Assembly: GCF_014649815.1 (NCBI RefSeq)
Contig: NZ_BMTT01000007.1
Span: 124,001-188,000 of the forward strand
DNA from: Streptomyces mutabilis
GTDB lineage: Bacteria; Actinomycetota; Actinomycetes; Streptomycetales; Streptomycetaceae
Length of the DNA stretch: 64,000 nt
Direction of reading: 5' to 3'
Shown: positions 46,680 to 53,883 of the stretch, piece after piece
Numbering within the stretch: position 1 is the first letter of the stretch
How the letters are laid out: the number at the start of each line of letters is the position of its first letter
Notes under the pieces: model-generated
Database searches by the model: none
What the model saw: the letters and a program-made list of their open reading frames with translations, nothing else
Told to the model about the DNA's origin: nothing
Position numbers and translations under genes: made by a program

Positions 46680-46895
46680 TCAGTCCTTCAGCGGGTCACC
46701 CTTGAGGCCCATGACGAACAGGGTGAACGCGTTGGCACCTACAGTGAACTGACGCGCACCGGGAGCTTTCGAGTCGCGTATGCCCACTCCTGTGGCGGTA
46801 TCGCTGATTTCAACGCATTCATTGTTGGCTGCGCTGTGACTGCTTCTGTACCAGCCCGCTGCTACGGGATTCTGCGCGGGTTGCATCTCGTTCAC
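46680..46895 (-). CDS. DUF397 domain protein
   Basis: The 71-residue protein is a typical DUF397: AGWYRSSHSAANNECVEIS near the start, then GIRDSKAPGARQFTVG and a short hydrophobic end. In Streptomyces such proteins are encoded next to HTH/DUF5753 regulators and behave like BldB-type or antitoxin-like partners (for example WhiJ pairs). The GTG start overlaps the stop of the upstream HTH gene, which is broken here, so this is an orphaned partner. Confidence 0.88.
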   Translation of the reverse strand: MNEMQPAQNPVAAGWYRSSHSAANNECVEISDTATGVGIRDSKAPGARQFTVGANAFTLFVMGLKGDPLKD

Positions 46896-47768
46896 GGGGT
46901 GAGCTCCTGTCGGGCTGCGGCCAGCAACTCGAGGCTGGTCGCGGTGTCGGCCGCTTGGGATCGCAGGTAGTCAAACATGATTTTGTAGTTGTGCACATCA
47001 GTGCTGTCGTCGAGGTACAGGCCTCGTCTGTGCAGTTCCAGATAGACCACGTTCATGCTGCTGAGTGGATCCCTTTCGTCGTCGCGCCCCAAGAGCAGGA
47101 AGTGACCGCCTGAGCCGGCCGCGTGCGCGCCTGCCGAGAATCGGAGAACCTGGATGTCCACATTGGGGCGGTCTGTCATGGCGATCAAGTGGTCGATCTG
47201 CTCGCGCATGACAGCCACGCCACCGACGTGCCGCCTGAGGACGGCGTCGTCGAGCACCACCCACAGGTTCAGTGCAGGGGAGCGGTCCAGAATCGCCTGG
47301 CGCTTGATGCGCGCGCCACCTTGCTTGCGATCACCTTGGCCTCGGTGCGAAAACCTTGTGCTTCGTGCAGGGCCAGCGCGTAACGCGGCGTCTGCAGCAG
47401 CCCCGGTACCAGTGTGTTGGCGAAGACGTGCTCGTACTCGGCCACATCTTCGAAGGACATCAGAGGGTCCATGATTTCGGGCACGGCCGGATGCTCCATC
47501 CACTAGCCGTCCTCCTGGTTGCGAACCAGGTCGATGAGGGTCTCGAGCTCCCCTGGAGTCGCACCGCAGGAGTCGGCAATCGCCTTCACCGTGGGGATCC
47601 TGAGCTTGGCCCGGTCCTGCCATGTCTCGTAGCGGTTGACCCGACGGAGACTCCTGCCCGCTTGGCCACTTCGGACTGCGTCAGGTTGGGGCCGGTGCGG
47701 AGTTCCTTCAGGCCCCGGGCGATCTGCATCCGTCCAGCAGGGCCCGCTGATCCTCGCGCGGTCGCCAT
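46892..47768 (-). pseudogene. XRE helix-turn-helix/DUF5753 regulator, triply disrupted
   Basis: Joining three frames rebuilds one HTH-DUF5753 protein. The start MATARGSAGPAG at 47768 has AGGAG upstream. The HTH LTQSEVAKRAGVS breaks near 47645 by a 1-nt loss and continues as VNRYETWQDRAKL. Reading then meets TAG at 47503-47505 in place of a Trp codon (QEDG-stop-WMEHP). It continues through FEDVAEYEHVFANTLVPGLLQTP to a second 1-nt loss near 47315, and ends as RIKRQAILDRSPALNLWVVL with a stop at 46892. Two frameshifts plus one nonsense codon argue against a single sequencing error. It overlaps the intact DUF397 partner. Confidence 0.85.
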
Positions 47769-48015
47769 CTCGTCTCCTAGTCGGTCTCTGCTGCCCCGCG
47801 CCTGTCGGTGGGCGCGGCCATGGAGAGCGTACGTATGGCTGACCCGCATGGTGCCGAGGCCCTGAAGTCCATCCGTCGAGGGATGATTGGGTTATTGAGT
47901 ATCGACAGTTGATATTCAATGACATCGTCTCTGTGAACGCGTGGAGGGCTCCGCGGAGTTCGGCTCCTATGGACGGCAGCCCGTGTGTGCGCCAGGCCTT
48001 ACTGGACCGGCTTCA

Positions 48016-49023
48016 TCAAGGGAGTTGCGACGACAGATCCCGCAAGTCTCCGCTTGGTTGCGACTGTTTCCTAGTGCTGTGACCGCATAGGTTCGCCGGT
48101 TCGTATGCCTTACAGTTGTTCCCATAGAAGCTGACGAGTCGTTCGACGGCGGCGTCGACGTATGCGGGTTCGTCGTACATCTCGTAGTGGCCGGCGCCGT
48201 CGATCACCATGAGGTCGACGGGGTTGGGGGCCAGCTTCCACAGCTGCATGCCGGTGTCGTAGGAGCCGGAGTTGCCGATGCGTCCGGCAAGGATGACCTG
48301 GAGTGGTTGGGTCATGAGCTGATCGGCCAGGTGGAAGGCGTCGTAGCCCAGCAGGAGGGAGTCGCCGCGCAGGAGGCGCCTGTTCGTGGAGTGTTCGTTG
48401 CCGCCGCGCTCGGTGCGGTAGTAGGTGATGGCCTGAGTGGTGTCGATGTCGGTCAGGCCCGCTGCCGCGGCGTCCTCGAGGGTGTCTGGCAGCCAGTTCA
48501 CGCGGGTCGTCTCGCCGGAGCGGGCCTCTTCGGTCCGTGCGTCCGCGAGGGCGTCGAGTGCTGCGGCCGGACCGTCGGGGGAGAAGCTGCGGAACGCGTT
48601 GCCGATGTTGACGGGGACGACCGTGCCGACCGCTTTGATGCGGTGGTCCGTGCGGGCGGTGTGCACGGCGTAGCCGCCACCGGCGCAGATGCCGAGGACG
48701 CCGATGCGCTGCGGGTCGATGCCGGGGGTCGTGGTGAGCGCGTCGATGGTGTAGGAGATGTCCTCGCCTCGGCGGTAGGGGTCTTCGAGGTCGCGGGGAT
48801 CGCCCTCGCTCTGGCCCTGGTGGGCGGGGTCGAGGACAAGGGCGGCGATGCCGTGGGCGGCGAGGCGGGAGGCGTAGTTGGCGCCGATCTGCTCCTTGAC
48901 GCTGCTGCCTGGGGTGGAGAGCACCACGGCGGGCAGCGGTGCGCTGCTGTCGGCGTTGTCGGGCAGGTGGAGGTTCGCGGCAAGGTTGATGGGGCCGCGC
49001 GGGATCGTGAGGTGCTGGATCAT
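48016..49023 (-). CDS. Alpha/beta hydrolase with cysteine-type nucleophile elbow
   Basis: The 335-residue protein has a YcjY/dienelactone-hydrolase-like fold. The oxyanion region is VVLSTPGSS, the nucleophile elbow is GICAGGG (Cys near residue 113 where most hydrolases have Ser), and the acid and His regions lie in the C-terminal half (VDLMVIDGAGHYEMYD). The last 35 or so codons read through the left inverted repeat of the surrounding element and out into flanking DNA, so the C-terminus is probably not native. It is divergent from a MarR gene and shares its operator region, so it is likely the regulator's target. Confidence 0.82.
   Translation of the reverse strand: MIQHLTIPRGPINLAANLHLPDNADSSAPLPAVVLSTPGSSVKEQIGANYASRLAAHGIAALVLDPAHQGQSEGDPRDLEDPYRRGEDISYTIDALTTTPGIDPQRIGVLGICAGGGYAVHTARTDHRIKAVGTVVPVNIGNAFRSFSPDGPAAALDALADARTEEARSGETTRVNWLPDTLEDAAAAGLTDIDTTQAITYYRTERGGNEHSTNRRLLRGDSLLLGYDAFHLADQLMTQPLQVILAGRIGNSGSYDTGMQLWKLAPNPVDLMVIDGAGHYEMYDEPAYVDAAVERLVSFYGNNCKAYEPANLCGHSTRKQSQPSGDLRDLSSQLP
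48074..48097 (+). repeat. Left terminal inverted repeat of the IS630-type element
   Basis: The 24 bp beginning GTGCTGTGACCG and ending AGGTTCGCC match the reverse complement of 50804-50827 at 20 of 24 positions. TA (48072-48073) sits immediately outside, as for IS630/Tc1-mariner insertions. Confidence 0.75.
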
Positions 49024-49064
49024 GCCTGGTTTCCTTCGTGAGATTGTTGTTCCATAGGAGTCCA

Positions 49065-49085
49065 GTACAAAACACTATCTTGTAC
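49065..49085. promoter_or_regulatory. MarR operator in the divergent gap
   Basis: GTACAA-N9-TTGTAC is a perfect 6+6 inverted repeat between the divergent hydrolase and MarR genes, in an A+T-rich stretch that must hold both promoters. The geometry fits a MarR dimer. Confidence 0.65.
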
Positions 49086-49126
49086 GATCTTAAACTAATA
49101 TGAAACTGTACATGAATGGAGGGTCG

Positions 49127-49561
49127 ATGTCAGTCGATGGGGCGCAGCTGTGGACGCTGAACCAGCGGCTGCTGGGTGTTGTGATGGATGCCTGCACGGG
49201 GGAGCTGGCCGAGCTTGGGTTGGAGACGAAGGAGTTTTTCGTCCTGGCCGAGGTGGAGGTATCGCCGTATCCGGCTGAGATCGCGACTGCGCTGCTGCTG
49301 CCCAAGGCGAGCGTGACGGTCTACGTTCGCAACCTCGTCGCCAAGGGCTTTGTCCGCCGCGAGATCGACGAGGCGGACTTGCGGCGTCATCGGCTCGTAC
49401 TGACCGCTGAGGGCACGCAAGCACGCGATCGAGCACTTGCAGCTCTCGCGGCGGAGTACGACCGCAGGTTGGCGAGGGTCACCCCCCAGGACCGCGTTGA
49501 GCTGCAACGCATCCTCAAAGCGATGCTCGCCTCGCCCGCGTCAGGCCGTATGCGCGAGTGA
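49127..49561 (+). CDS. MarR family transcriptional regulator
   Basis: The 144-residue protein has the MarR winged helix: LWTLNQRLLGVVMDACTGEL is the dimer helix, ATALLLPKASVTVYVRNLVAKGFV the recognition region and RREIDEADLRRHRLVLTAEG the wing with its conserved Asp/Arg. The start at 49127 follows GGAGGG; an ATG at 49100 has no ribosome site. Its last 21 bp overlap the 3' end of the convergent transposase gene. It probably represses itself and the divergent hydrolase. Confidence 0.85.
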   Translation: MSVDGAQLWTLNQRLLGVVMDACTGELAELGLETKEFFVLAEVEVSPYPAEIATALLLPKASVTVYVRNLVAKGFVRREIDEADLRRHRLVLTAEGTQARDRALAALAAEYDRRLARVTPQDRVELQRILKAMLASPASGRMRE

Positions 49562-50746
49562 TTCGTCTGTCCGGTGCTCTGCTGCACGTCCGGGCCGCGA
49601 CCGCATGGATTCGTCAGATCGTTCAGGTTGCGACGGCAAGGGACGTCCGCCCCAGCGGATGCCCTTCTCGCTTCGGACGCGGGCACGTTCGCGACGCTGC
49701 GCCGCGAGGATGTCGGGGTGGTGGGTGTTGGTGTTTCGCCAGCGCAGGTAGGCGTGCAGGGCCCGGGTTTGCACGCTGTGGTTGCGGTGGTTGGAGTTGG
49801 CGATCGTGAACTGCCGCAGTGGCCCGAAATGGGCTTCGATCGGGTTGGCCCACGAGGCGTAGGTCGGGGTGAAGCACAGCTCGACACGGTTCTTCTTCGC
49901 CCAGCGACGGATCTTGTCGCCCTTGTGGGCGGACAGGTTGTCCAGGATGACGTAGATCGGGGCGCCGTCCGGGCGCGCGGCCCGGATCGACCTCAGTGCG
50001 GCCAGGGTGTTCACCGCACCCTTCTTGCGGCGGTTGACGCCCCACAGCCGGTCGTCGCCGACGGAATAGCAGCCGTGGAAGTACCGCACCCCGTGGGTGC
50101 GGTGGTAGGTCGCGGGATGGCGCTCGGGGTGACCGGCGGGAGCCCAGCCGGCCCCGGCGGTGGGGCGGATGCCGAGTGGCCCGAACTCGTCGAACGCGAA
50201 CACGCGGTCCGCGAAGCGTTCCAGCACCTCCTCGATGCGGTCCAGCTTGGCGTCACGCTCGGGGTCGGGCGACTCCTTCCAGGTTTTGGTGCGCTGGAAG
50301 GTGATGCCGCGGCGGGCGAGCAGGCACCGTAATGCCTCGCGGCCGATCCGGATCACACGGCCGTGCACCTTCCGCAGGTAGGCGGCGAGTTTACGGATCG
50401 ACCAGCGGGTGAAGGGCTGGCCGAGCTTGGTCGGGCGGGTGGTGGCCGTCTGGACGACGAAGTCCTCGTCGTCAGGACTGAGCAGGCGGGGACGGCCTCC
50501 CGCCCAGCGAGGGTCCAGGCAGGCCAGGCCGATCTCGTTGAACCGGTGGATCACGTCGCGGACGGTGTCCTCGTCAGCCTGAACCAGCTTCGCGATCACC
50601 GGGACCCGGTTTCCGCCGGCCGAGGCCAACAGCATCATCGCGCGCCGGTATCGCACCGAGCTGGTGCTGCCCCGGCGCACGATCTGCTGCAGCTTCTGCC
50701 CCTCCTGGTCGGTCAATCTGCGCACACGGACAGGCTCAGCCACCAC
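49541..50746 (-). CDS. IS630 family transposase
   Basis: The 401-residue protein has an N-terminal helix-turn-helix region (about 1-130) and an intact DDE catalytic domain: Asp in VFAFDEFGP near 194, Asp in IYVILDNLSAHKG near 279 and Glu in YASWANPIEAHFG near 315. It moves DNA by cut-and-paste at TA sites. The typical family end is RWGGRPL plus a few residues. Here about 30 extra residues follow that point, so the 3' end has been fused to foreign DNA. The start is GTG at 50746, with a second GTG next to it. Confidence 0.9.
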   Translation of the reverse strand: MVAEPVRVRRLTDQEGQKLQQIVRRGSTSSVRYRRAMMLLASAGGNRVPVIAKLVQADEDTVRDVIHRFNEIGLACLDPRWAGGRPRLLSPDDEDFVVQTATTRPTKLGQPFTRWSIRKLAAYLRKVHGRVIRIGREALRCLLARRGITFQRTKTWKESPDPERDAKLDRIEEVLERFADRVFAFDEFGPLGIRPTAGAGWAPAGHPERHPATYHRTHGVRYFHGCYSVGDDRLWGVNRRKKGAVNTLAALRSIRAARPDGAPIYVILDNLSAHKGDKIRRWAKKNRVELCFTPTYASWANPIEAHFGPLRQFTIANSNHRNHSVQTRALHAYLRWRNTNTHHPDILAAQRRERARVRSEKGIRWGGRPLPSQPERSDESMRSRPGRAAEHRTDESLAHTA

Positions 50747-50803
50747 ACCCCCAACGGTTGGGGCGGACGTCTCCGGACATCCAACCGCTGGAACCGCCGA
50801 CCC

Positions 50804-50827
50804 GGCGAACCTTCCCGGTCAGAGCAC
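50804..50827 (-). repeat. Right terminal inverted repeat of the IS630-type element
   Basis: Read inward from the right end the repeat begins GTGCTCTGACCG and ends AGGTTCGCC. It differs from the left copy at four positions. TA (50828-50829) lies just outside. Confidence 0.8.
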
Positions 50828-50830
50828 TAG

Positions 50831-50926
50831 CTGCCTGATCCACAGGCGCCGCCCGCGCTGCAGGTGCCGTATCGCGTCGACCTCGACACCCGTGACATCC
50901 ACGCCCGCCCGGCGGTGGCATCGTGA
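50831..50926 (+). pseudogene. 3' remnant of a gene cut by the IS630-type element
   Basis: A frame opens directly at the element's right edge and reads LPDPQAPPALQVPYRVDLDTRDIHARP to a TGA whose bases overlap the GTG of the next gene (GTGA). The coupling and protein-like sequence suggest the last 31 codons of a gene whose 5' part was removed by the insertion. No matching 5' part was found left of the element. Confidence 0.55.
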
Positions 50927-51216
50927 GCCACGGAACGGACCGCGTCCGGCTCCTGCCCGGGACCGGCGGCCACGGACGACACGCGCTGCTCATCACGGAC
51001 GGCGACGGGCCGGTCTCCCGGATCGCAGACCAGGTGGAGGCAGTGCAGCTCGGGCTGGGGGAGCGGTTGCTCGGTCGGGCGCGGGAGCTGCTGGAGGGGC
51101 CGCGGCCGGGGGACAGGGAACTCCGCAACCTGGCTGGGCAGTTGGCGGACGCGCTGTTCATCGCCGGGTCCCAGGGGGGCCGTATCGGGGGCACGGGGTG
51201 GGATCCGATGGTCTGA
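50923..51216 (+). CDS. Small hypothetical actinobacterial protein
   Basis: The 97-residue protein has a central helical segment (VEAVQLGLGERLLGRARELL, then LRNLAGQLADAL). The GTG start overlaps the stop of the truncated upstream gene. The family is not recognised; such small proteins often accompany DUF397/HTH and HATPase genes in Streptomyces. Its TGA stop at 51214-51216 is directly followed, in the same frame, by the HATPase remnant. Confidence 0.65.
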   Translation: MSHGTDRVRLLPGTGGHGRHALLITDGDGPVSRIADQVEAVQLGLGERLLGRARELLEGPRPGDRELRNLAGQLADALFIAGSQGGRIGGTGWDPMV

Positions 51217-51660
51217 GCTTCGCCGGCGCTTCGGGCGTTCGGTCTGCTCACCCTCCCCGGCGCGGACCTCGCCTCCGCCCGGGTCGCGCGGCACTACGTC
51301 CGTGACACGTGCCGGTCGTGGGGGCTGCCGTCCGGTACGACGGACGACCTGGTGACCGTCACCGGCGAACTGGTCGCCAACGCCCTGGAGCACAGCGACG
51401 GCCGTGCCGTCACGATCGCGTGCGCGCTCACCGCCGAGGCGGTCACGGTCGGCGTGACCGACGGTGGCGGGAGTGGCGGTACGCCGGTGATCTCCCAGTC
51501 GGCCACCGCGGCCGAGGCGGAGCGTGAACGCGGGCGAGGCATGTTGATCACCGATGCGCTGGCGGGACGGTGGGGAACGCGGCGGACGGGTGGAGGCCTG
51601 ACGGTCTGAGCAGAGGTCGCCGTCGGGCCCGAGGCTGACGTCTCGGGCGGTGCGGGGTGA
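51217..51660 (+). pseudogene. HATPase (RsbW/anti-sigma-like) gene, start lost and nonsense-mutated
   Basis: The frame reads LRAFGLLTLPGADLASARVARHY, then the N box GELVANALEHSDG, the G1 box VTDGGGSGG and GRGMLITDALAGRWG. These are the core of the short Streptomyces HATPase_c kinases. There is no ATG, GTG or TTG before the conserved N-terminus; the first (GTG 51352) would delete helix 1. At 51607-51609 a TGA replaces the Trp codon of the usual LTVWAEV ending, and the frame goes on to 51660. The gene is probably inactive, unless translated from the preceding gene by readthrough. Confidence 0.65.
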
Positions 51661-51721
51661 GTGGGACGATTCGTGCCCGCAGCCGAAGGCTGTCGCCTTC
51701 ATACTGGCGGCCGGGAGGATC

Positions 51722-52399
51722 ATGACTCAGCAGACCCTGTACCGGCGACTGCGCGAGATGCGTGACCGATTCACGCCCCCGCCTGGCCTCGCTTGGTCCG
51801 AGATCAGTGACGGGAAGATCGTCATGACGCTGAGTCCGCGTCCGCGCCACCAGTTGACGGCGACGCTCGTACGGGACCGGATCGACCCGCAGCTGCCGGA
51901 CGGCTGGGGCGTGTTCGAGACGACCGACACCGACGACGAGCTGCTCGGCAAACTCCGGGTCCCCGACCTGCACGTCTGTTCTTACGACGCCATGCAGACC
52001 GACGACCCCCTCGACCCCCACGGGATCGTCCTGGCGATCGAGATCCTCTCCCCGTCCGACCCCGACAACGACTACCGCGACAAGAGCCGCGGCTACCCCG
52101 CCATGGGCATCCCCCACTACCTGATCCTCGACCCGCGCGACGGCACCTGGACCTACCAGTGGGGCATCGGCCGGAGCGAGGGCCGGTCCGCCTACGAGAA
52201 CCGGCTGCACCTCCCGTACGGCAAGGCGGTCACCCTCGTCACGGAGAGCTGGGTGCCTGGACCGTCGAGACGGCCGGGCTGCCCCGTTACAGTGCGAAGG
52301 ACATGGGGCTGGAGTCCGAGTGACACCCAGCCCCACCAGATCCGGCCCGCTCACCCCAACCGCTTCACCAGCGTGTACTCCGTGACCCCGGGCGGATAG
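51722..52399 (+). CDS. Uma2 family (DUF820) endonuclease-like protein, frameshifted C-terminus
   Basis: The protein has the PD-(D/E)XK-like Uma2 domain: PRPRHQLTATLVRDRI, LRVPDLHVCSY (Asp), IVLAIEILSPSDPDNDYRDKSRGYPAMGIPHYLILDP (core Glu-x-Ser and Lys, split across residues about 102-140). Streptomyces genomes carry many copies, with unproven function. After VTLVTES the expected ending GAWTVETAGLPRYSAKDMGL appears in another frame, stopping at 52321-52323. A 1-nt loss near 52247 therefore replaces the last 25 residues, and the frame runs on to 52399 into the opposing GNAT gene. The catalytic core is intact. GGAGG lies just before the ATG. Confidence 0.75.
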   Translation: MTQQTLYRRLREMRDRFTPPPGLAWSEISDGKIVMTLSPRPRHQLTATLVRDRIDPQLPDGWGVFETTDTDDELLGKLRVPDLHVCSYDAMQTDDPLDPHGIVLAIEILSPSDPDNDYRDKSRGYPAMGIPHYLILDPRDGTWTYQWGIGRSEGRSAYENRLHLPYGKAVTLVTESWVPGPSRRPGCPVTVRRTWGWSPSDTQPHQIRPAHPNRFTSVYSVTPGG

Positions 52400-52806
52400 T
52401 CCGGGATCACGCACACCACCTCGTACCCCCGCCGCCGGTAGAAGTCCGGCGCCTGGAAGTCCCACGTCTCCACGCGGGCCGCCGCGCACGCCCGTTCGTC
52501 GCGGGCCGTTCGTTCCGCTTCGGCCAGGAGCGCGGAGCCCAGGCCCGTGCCCCTGCACCGGTCGTCCACCCACAGGTACGTCACGTGCAGCCAGGTCGCC
52601 CAGGTGTGGCCGACGAGGCCGCCGGCCAAGGCGCCCCTCTCGTCGAGGACCCAGACGTGCAGCGGAAATTCGCGTTCGTGAGGGGTATCGCGCAGCGAAC
52701 GCAGGACGGAGGAGGCCGTCGTGTCCGTCTCCCGGATACGGGTGCGCAGCAGATCGCGCCGTGTCCTGTCCACTTCTGTCACGAGACGAAACATGCGGCT
52801 CACCAT
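52351..52806 (-). CDS. GNAT family N-acetyltransferase
   Basis: The 151-residue acetyltransferase has motif A LWVDDRCRGTGLGSALLAEAER (R-G-T-G-L-G loop near residues 86-91) and a motif B YRRRGYEVV. The substrate is unknown. Starts at 52806 or 52794 are both possible; a GGTGAG in between favours the second slightly. It converges on the Uma2 gene. Confidence 0.85.
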   Translation of the reverse strand: MVSRMFRLVTEVDRTRRDLLRTRIRETDTTASSVLRSLRDTPHEREFPLHVWVLDERGALAGGLVGHTWATWLHVTYLWVDDRCRGTGLGSALLAEAERTARDERACAAARVETWDFQAPDFYRRRGYEVVCVIPDYPPGVTEYTLVKRLG

Positions 52807-53115
52807 AAACGCGCAGGGCTGTCAGTTCTGCAAATAGCCTTCCGCTCCCGGCGCCCGCCCGTACTCTGATGGACAGCACCGGTGGGGGCCGGTGCCGTTC
52901 AGGGGGCGAGACAGCCGGGTACGGCGCCCGGGGCGGGGGTAGCGGTTACTGCACGGCGGCGGCCGTGCGGTTGAGGCGACCTGTCCCGGAGTACCGAGTG
53001 CACAGTTGGATACGGGGCTTCGGGCGTCGTACGCGTGCCGGTGTCGTCTTCCGAGGACGGACAGACGATGGGTACCCCTGCTCCTCCGGGAGCTTGGGGG
53101 AGGGGGTTTCGTTCC
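52807..53115. other. Gene-free stretch before the NarL-type regulator
   Basis: About 310 bp between the divergent GNAT and regulator genes. It should hold both promoters. No hairpin, repeat or convincing coding frame was found, apart from possible earlier in-frame starts of the regulator at 53035 and 53068. Confidence 0.5.
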
Positions 53116-53883
53116 GTGGTGCGTATCCGAGTCCTGGTCGTCGACGACCATCGCATCTTCGCCGAATCGCTCGCCGCCGCCCTGGCGGCCGAGCCCGACG
53201 TGGAGGTCTCCGCGGCCGGCAGCGGCCCGGCCGCACTGCGCTGCCTGGAGCGGGCCGCTGCCGAGGAGCGGCGGTACGACGTGCTGCTGGTCGACGCCGA
53301 CCTGGGAGGGCATGTGCCCGGCGCGCGGCCCGCCGTCCCGGTGCGGGAGGGTGACGAGGACGGGCTGGTGGACGGGATCTCCCTGGTCACCGGGGTGCGC
53401 ACGGCGCAGCCGGGGGTGCGGATCGTCGTCCTCGCCGAGAAGGACGATCCCCGGCGGGCGGCCCTCGCACTGGGGGCCGGCGCCTCGGGCTGGGTGGCGA
53501 AGGACTGCTCGCTGTCGCGGCTGCTCAGCGTGATCCGCGGGGTCCTGCGGGACGAGACACACCTGCCGCCCGCCCTGCTGACCGGCGTGCTGCGCGAACT
53601 GACCGCCGTCCGCAAGCACCGCAGCGAGAGCGAGCGGCTGGTGGAGTCGCTGACCCCGCGGGAGCGGGAGGTACTGCGCTGCATGGTCGCCGGGCTCGGG
53701 CGCAAGGCCGTCGCCGAGCGGCTGTACCTGTCCCCGCACACCGTGCGGACGCACATGCAGAACGTGCTGGGCAAGCTGGGCGTCCACTCCACCCTCGCGG
53801 CCGTGGCACTGGCCAGGCGGGCGGGGGTGGGGCCGGCGGACCTAGCCGGGGATGTTGTCGAACGGGGCGGTCAGCTGGCGTAG
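53116..53883 (+). CDS. NarL/FixJ family response regulator
   Basis: The protein has an intact receiver domain (VLVVDDHRIFAE; phosphoacceptor Asp near residue 60 in LLVDADLGG; Lys in GWVAKDCS) with a Gly/Pro/Asp-rich insertion around residues 66-85. A LuxR-type helix-turn-helix follows (LTPREREVLRCMVAG, TVRTHMQNVLGKLGV). The GTG at 53116 follows a GGAGGGGG site; upstream in-frame ATGs at 53035 and 53068 add only low-complexity residues. No partner kinase is adjacent. The 3' end overlaps the convergent tamR gene by 42 bp. Confidence 0.87.
   Translation: MVRIRVLVVDDHRIFAESLAAALAAEPDVEVSAAGSGPAALRCLERAAAEERRYDVLLVDADLGGHVPGARPAVPVREGDEDGLVDGISLVTGVRTAQPGVRIVVLAEKDDPRRAALALGAGASGWVAKDCSLSRLLSVIRGVLRDETHLPPALLTGVLRELTAVRKHRSESERLVESLTPREREVLRCMVAGLGRKAVAERLYLSPHTVRTHMQNVLGKLGVHSTLAAVALARRAGVGPADLAGDVVERGGQLA

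Larger units (their letters stand above)
48074..50827. mobile_element. IS630-type element carrying hydrolase and marR cargo
   Basis: A 2754-bp segment is bounded by matching 24-bp inverted repeats with a TA dinucleotide outside each end. It contains an intact IS630-family transposase plus a MarR regulator and the body of an alpha/beta hydrolase. A plain IS630 element is about 1.2 kb. The right repeat lies about 60 bp from the transposase start, but the left repeat is about 1.45 kb beyond its stop. Either the element captured a 1.5-kb cargo next to its left end, or two related insertions have recombined. Confidence 0.65.

Noticed and set aside
49574-49600. GTGCTCTG word as the native left end of the IS630 element
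   Set aside because: Only 8 bp match the repeat and the following bases do not; the full 24-bp match is at 48074-48097.
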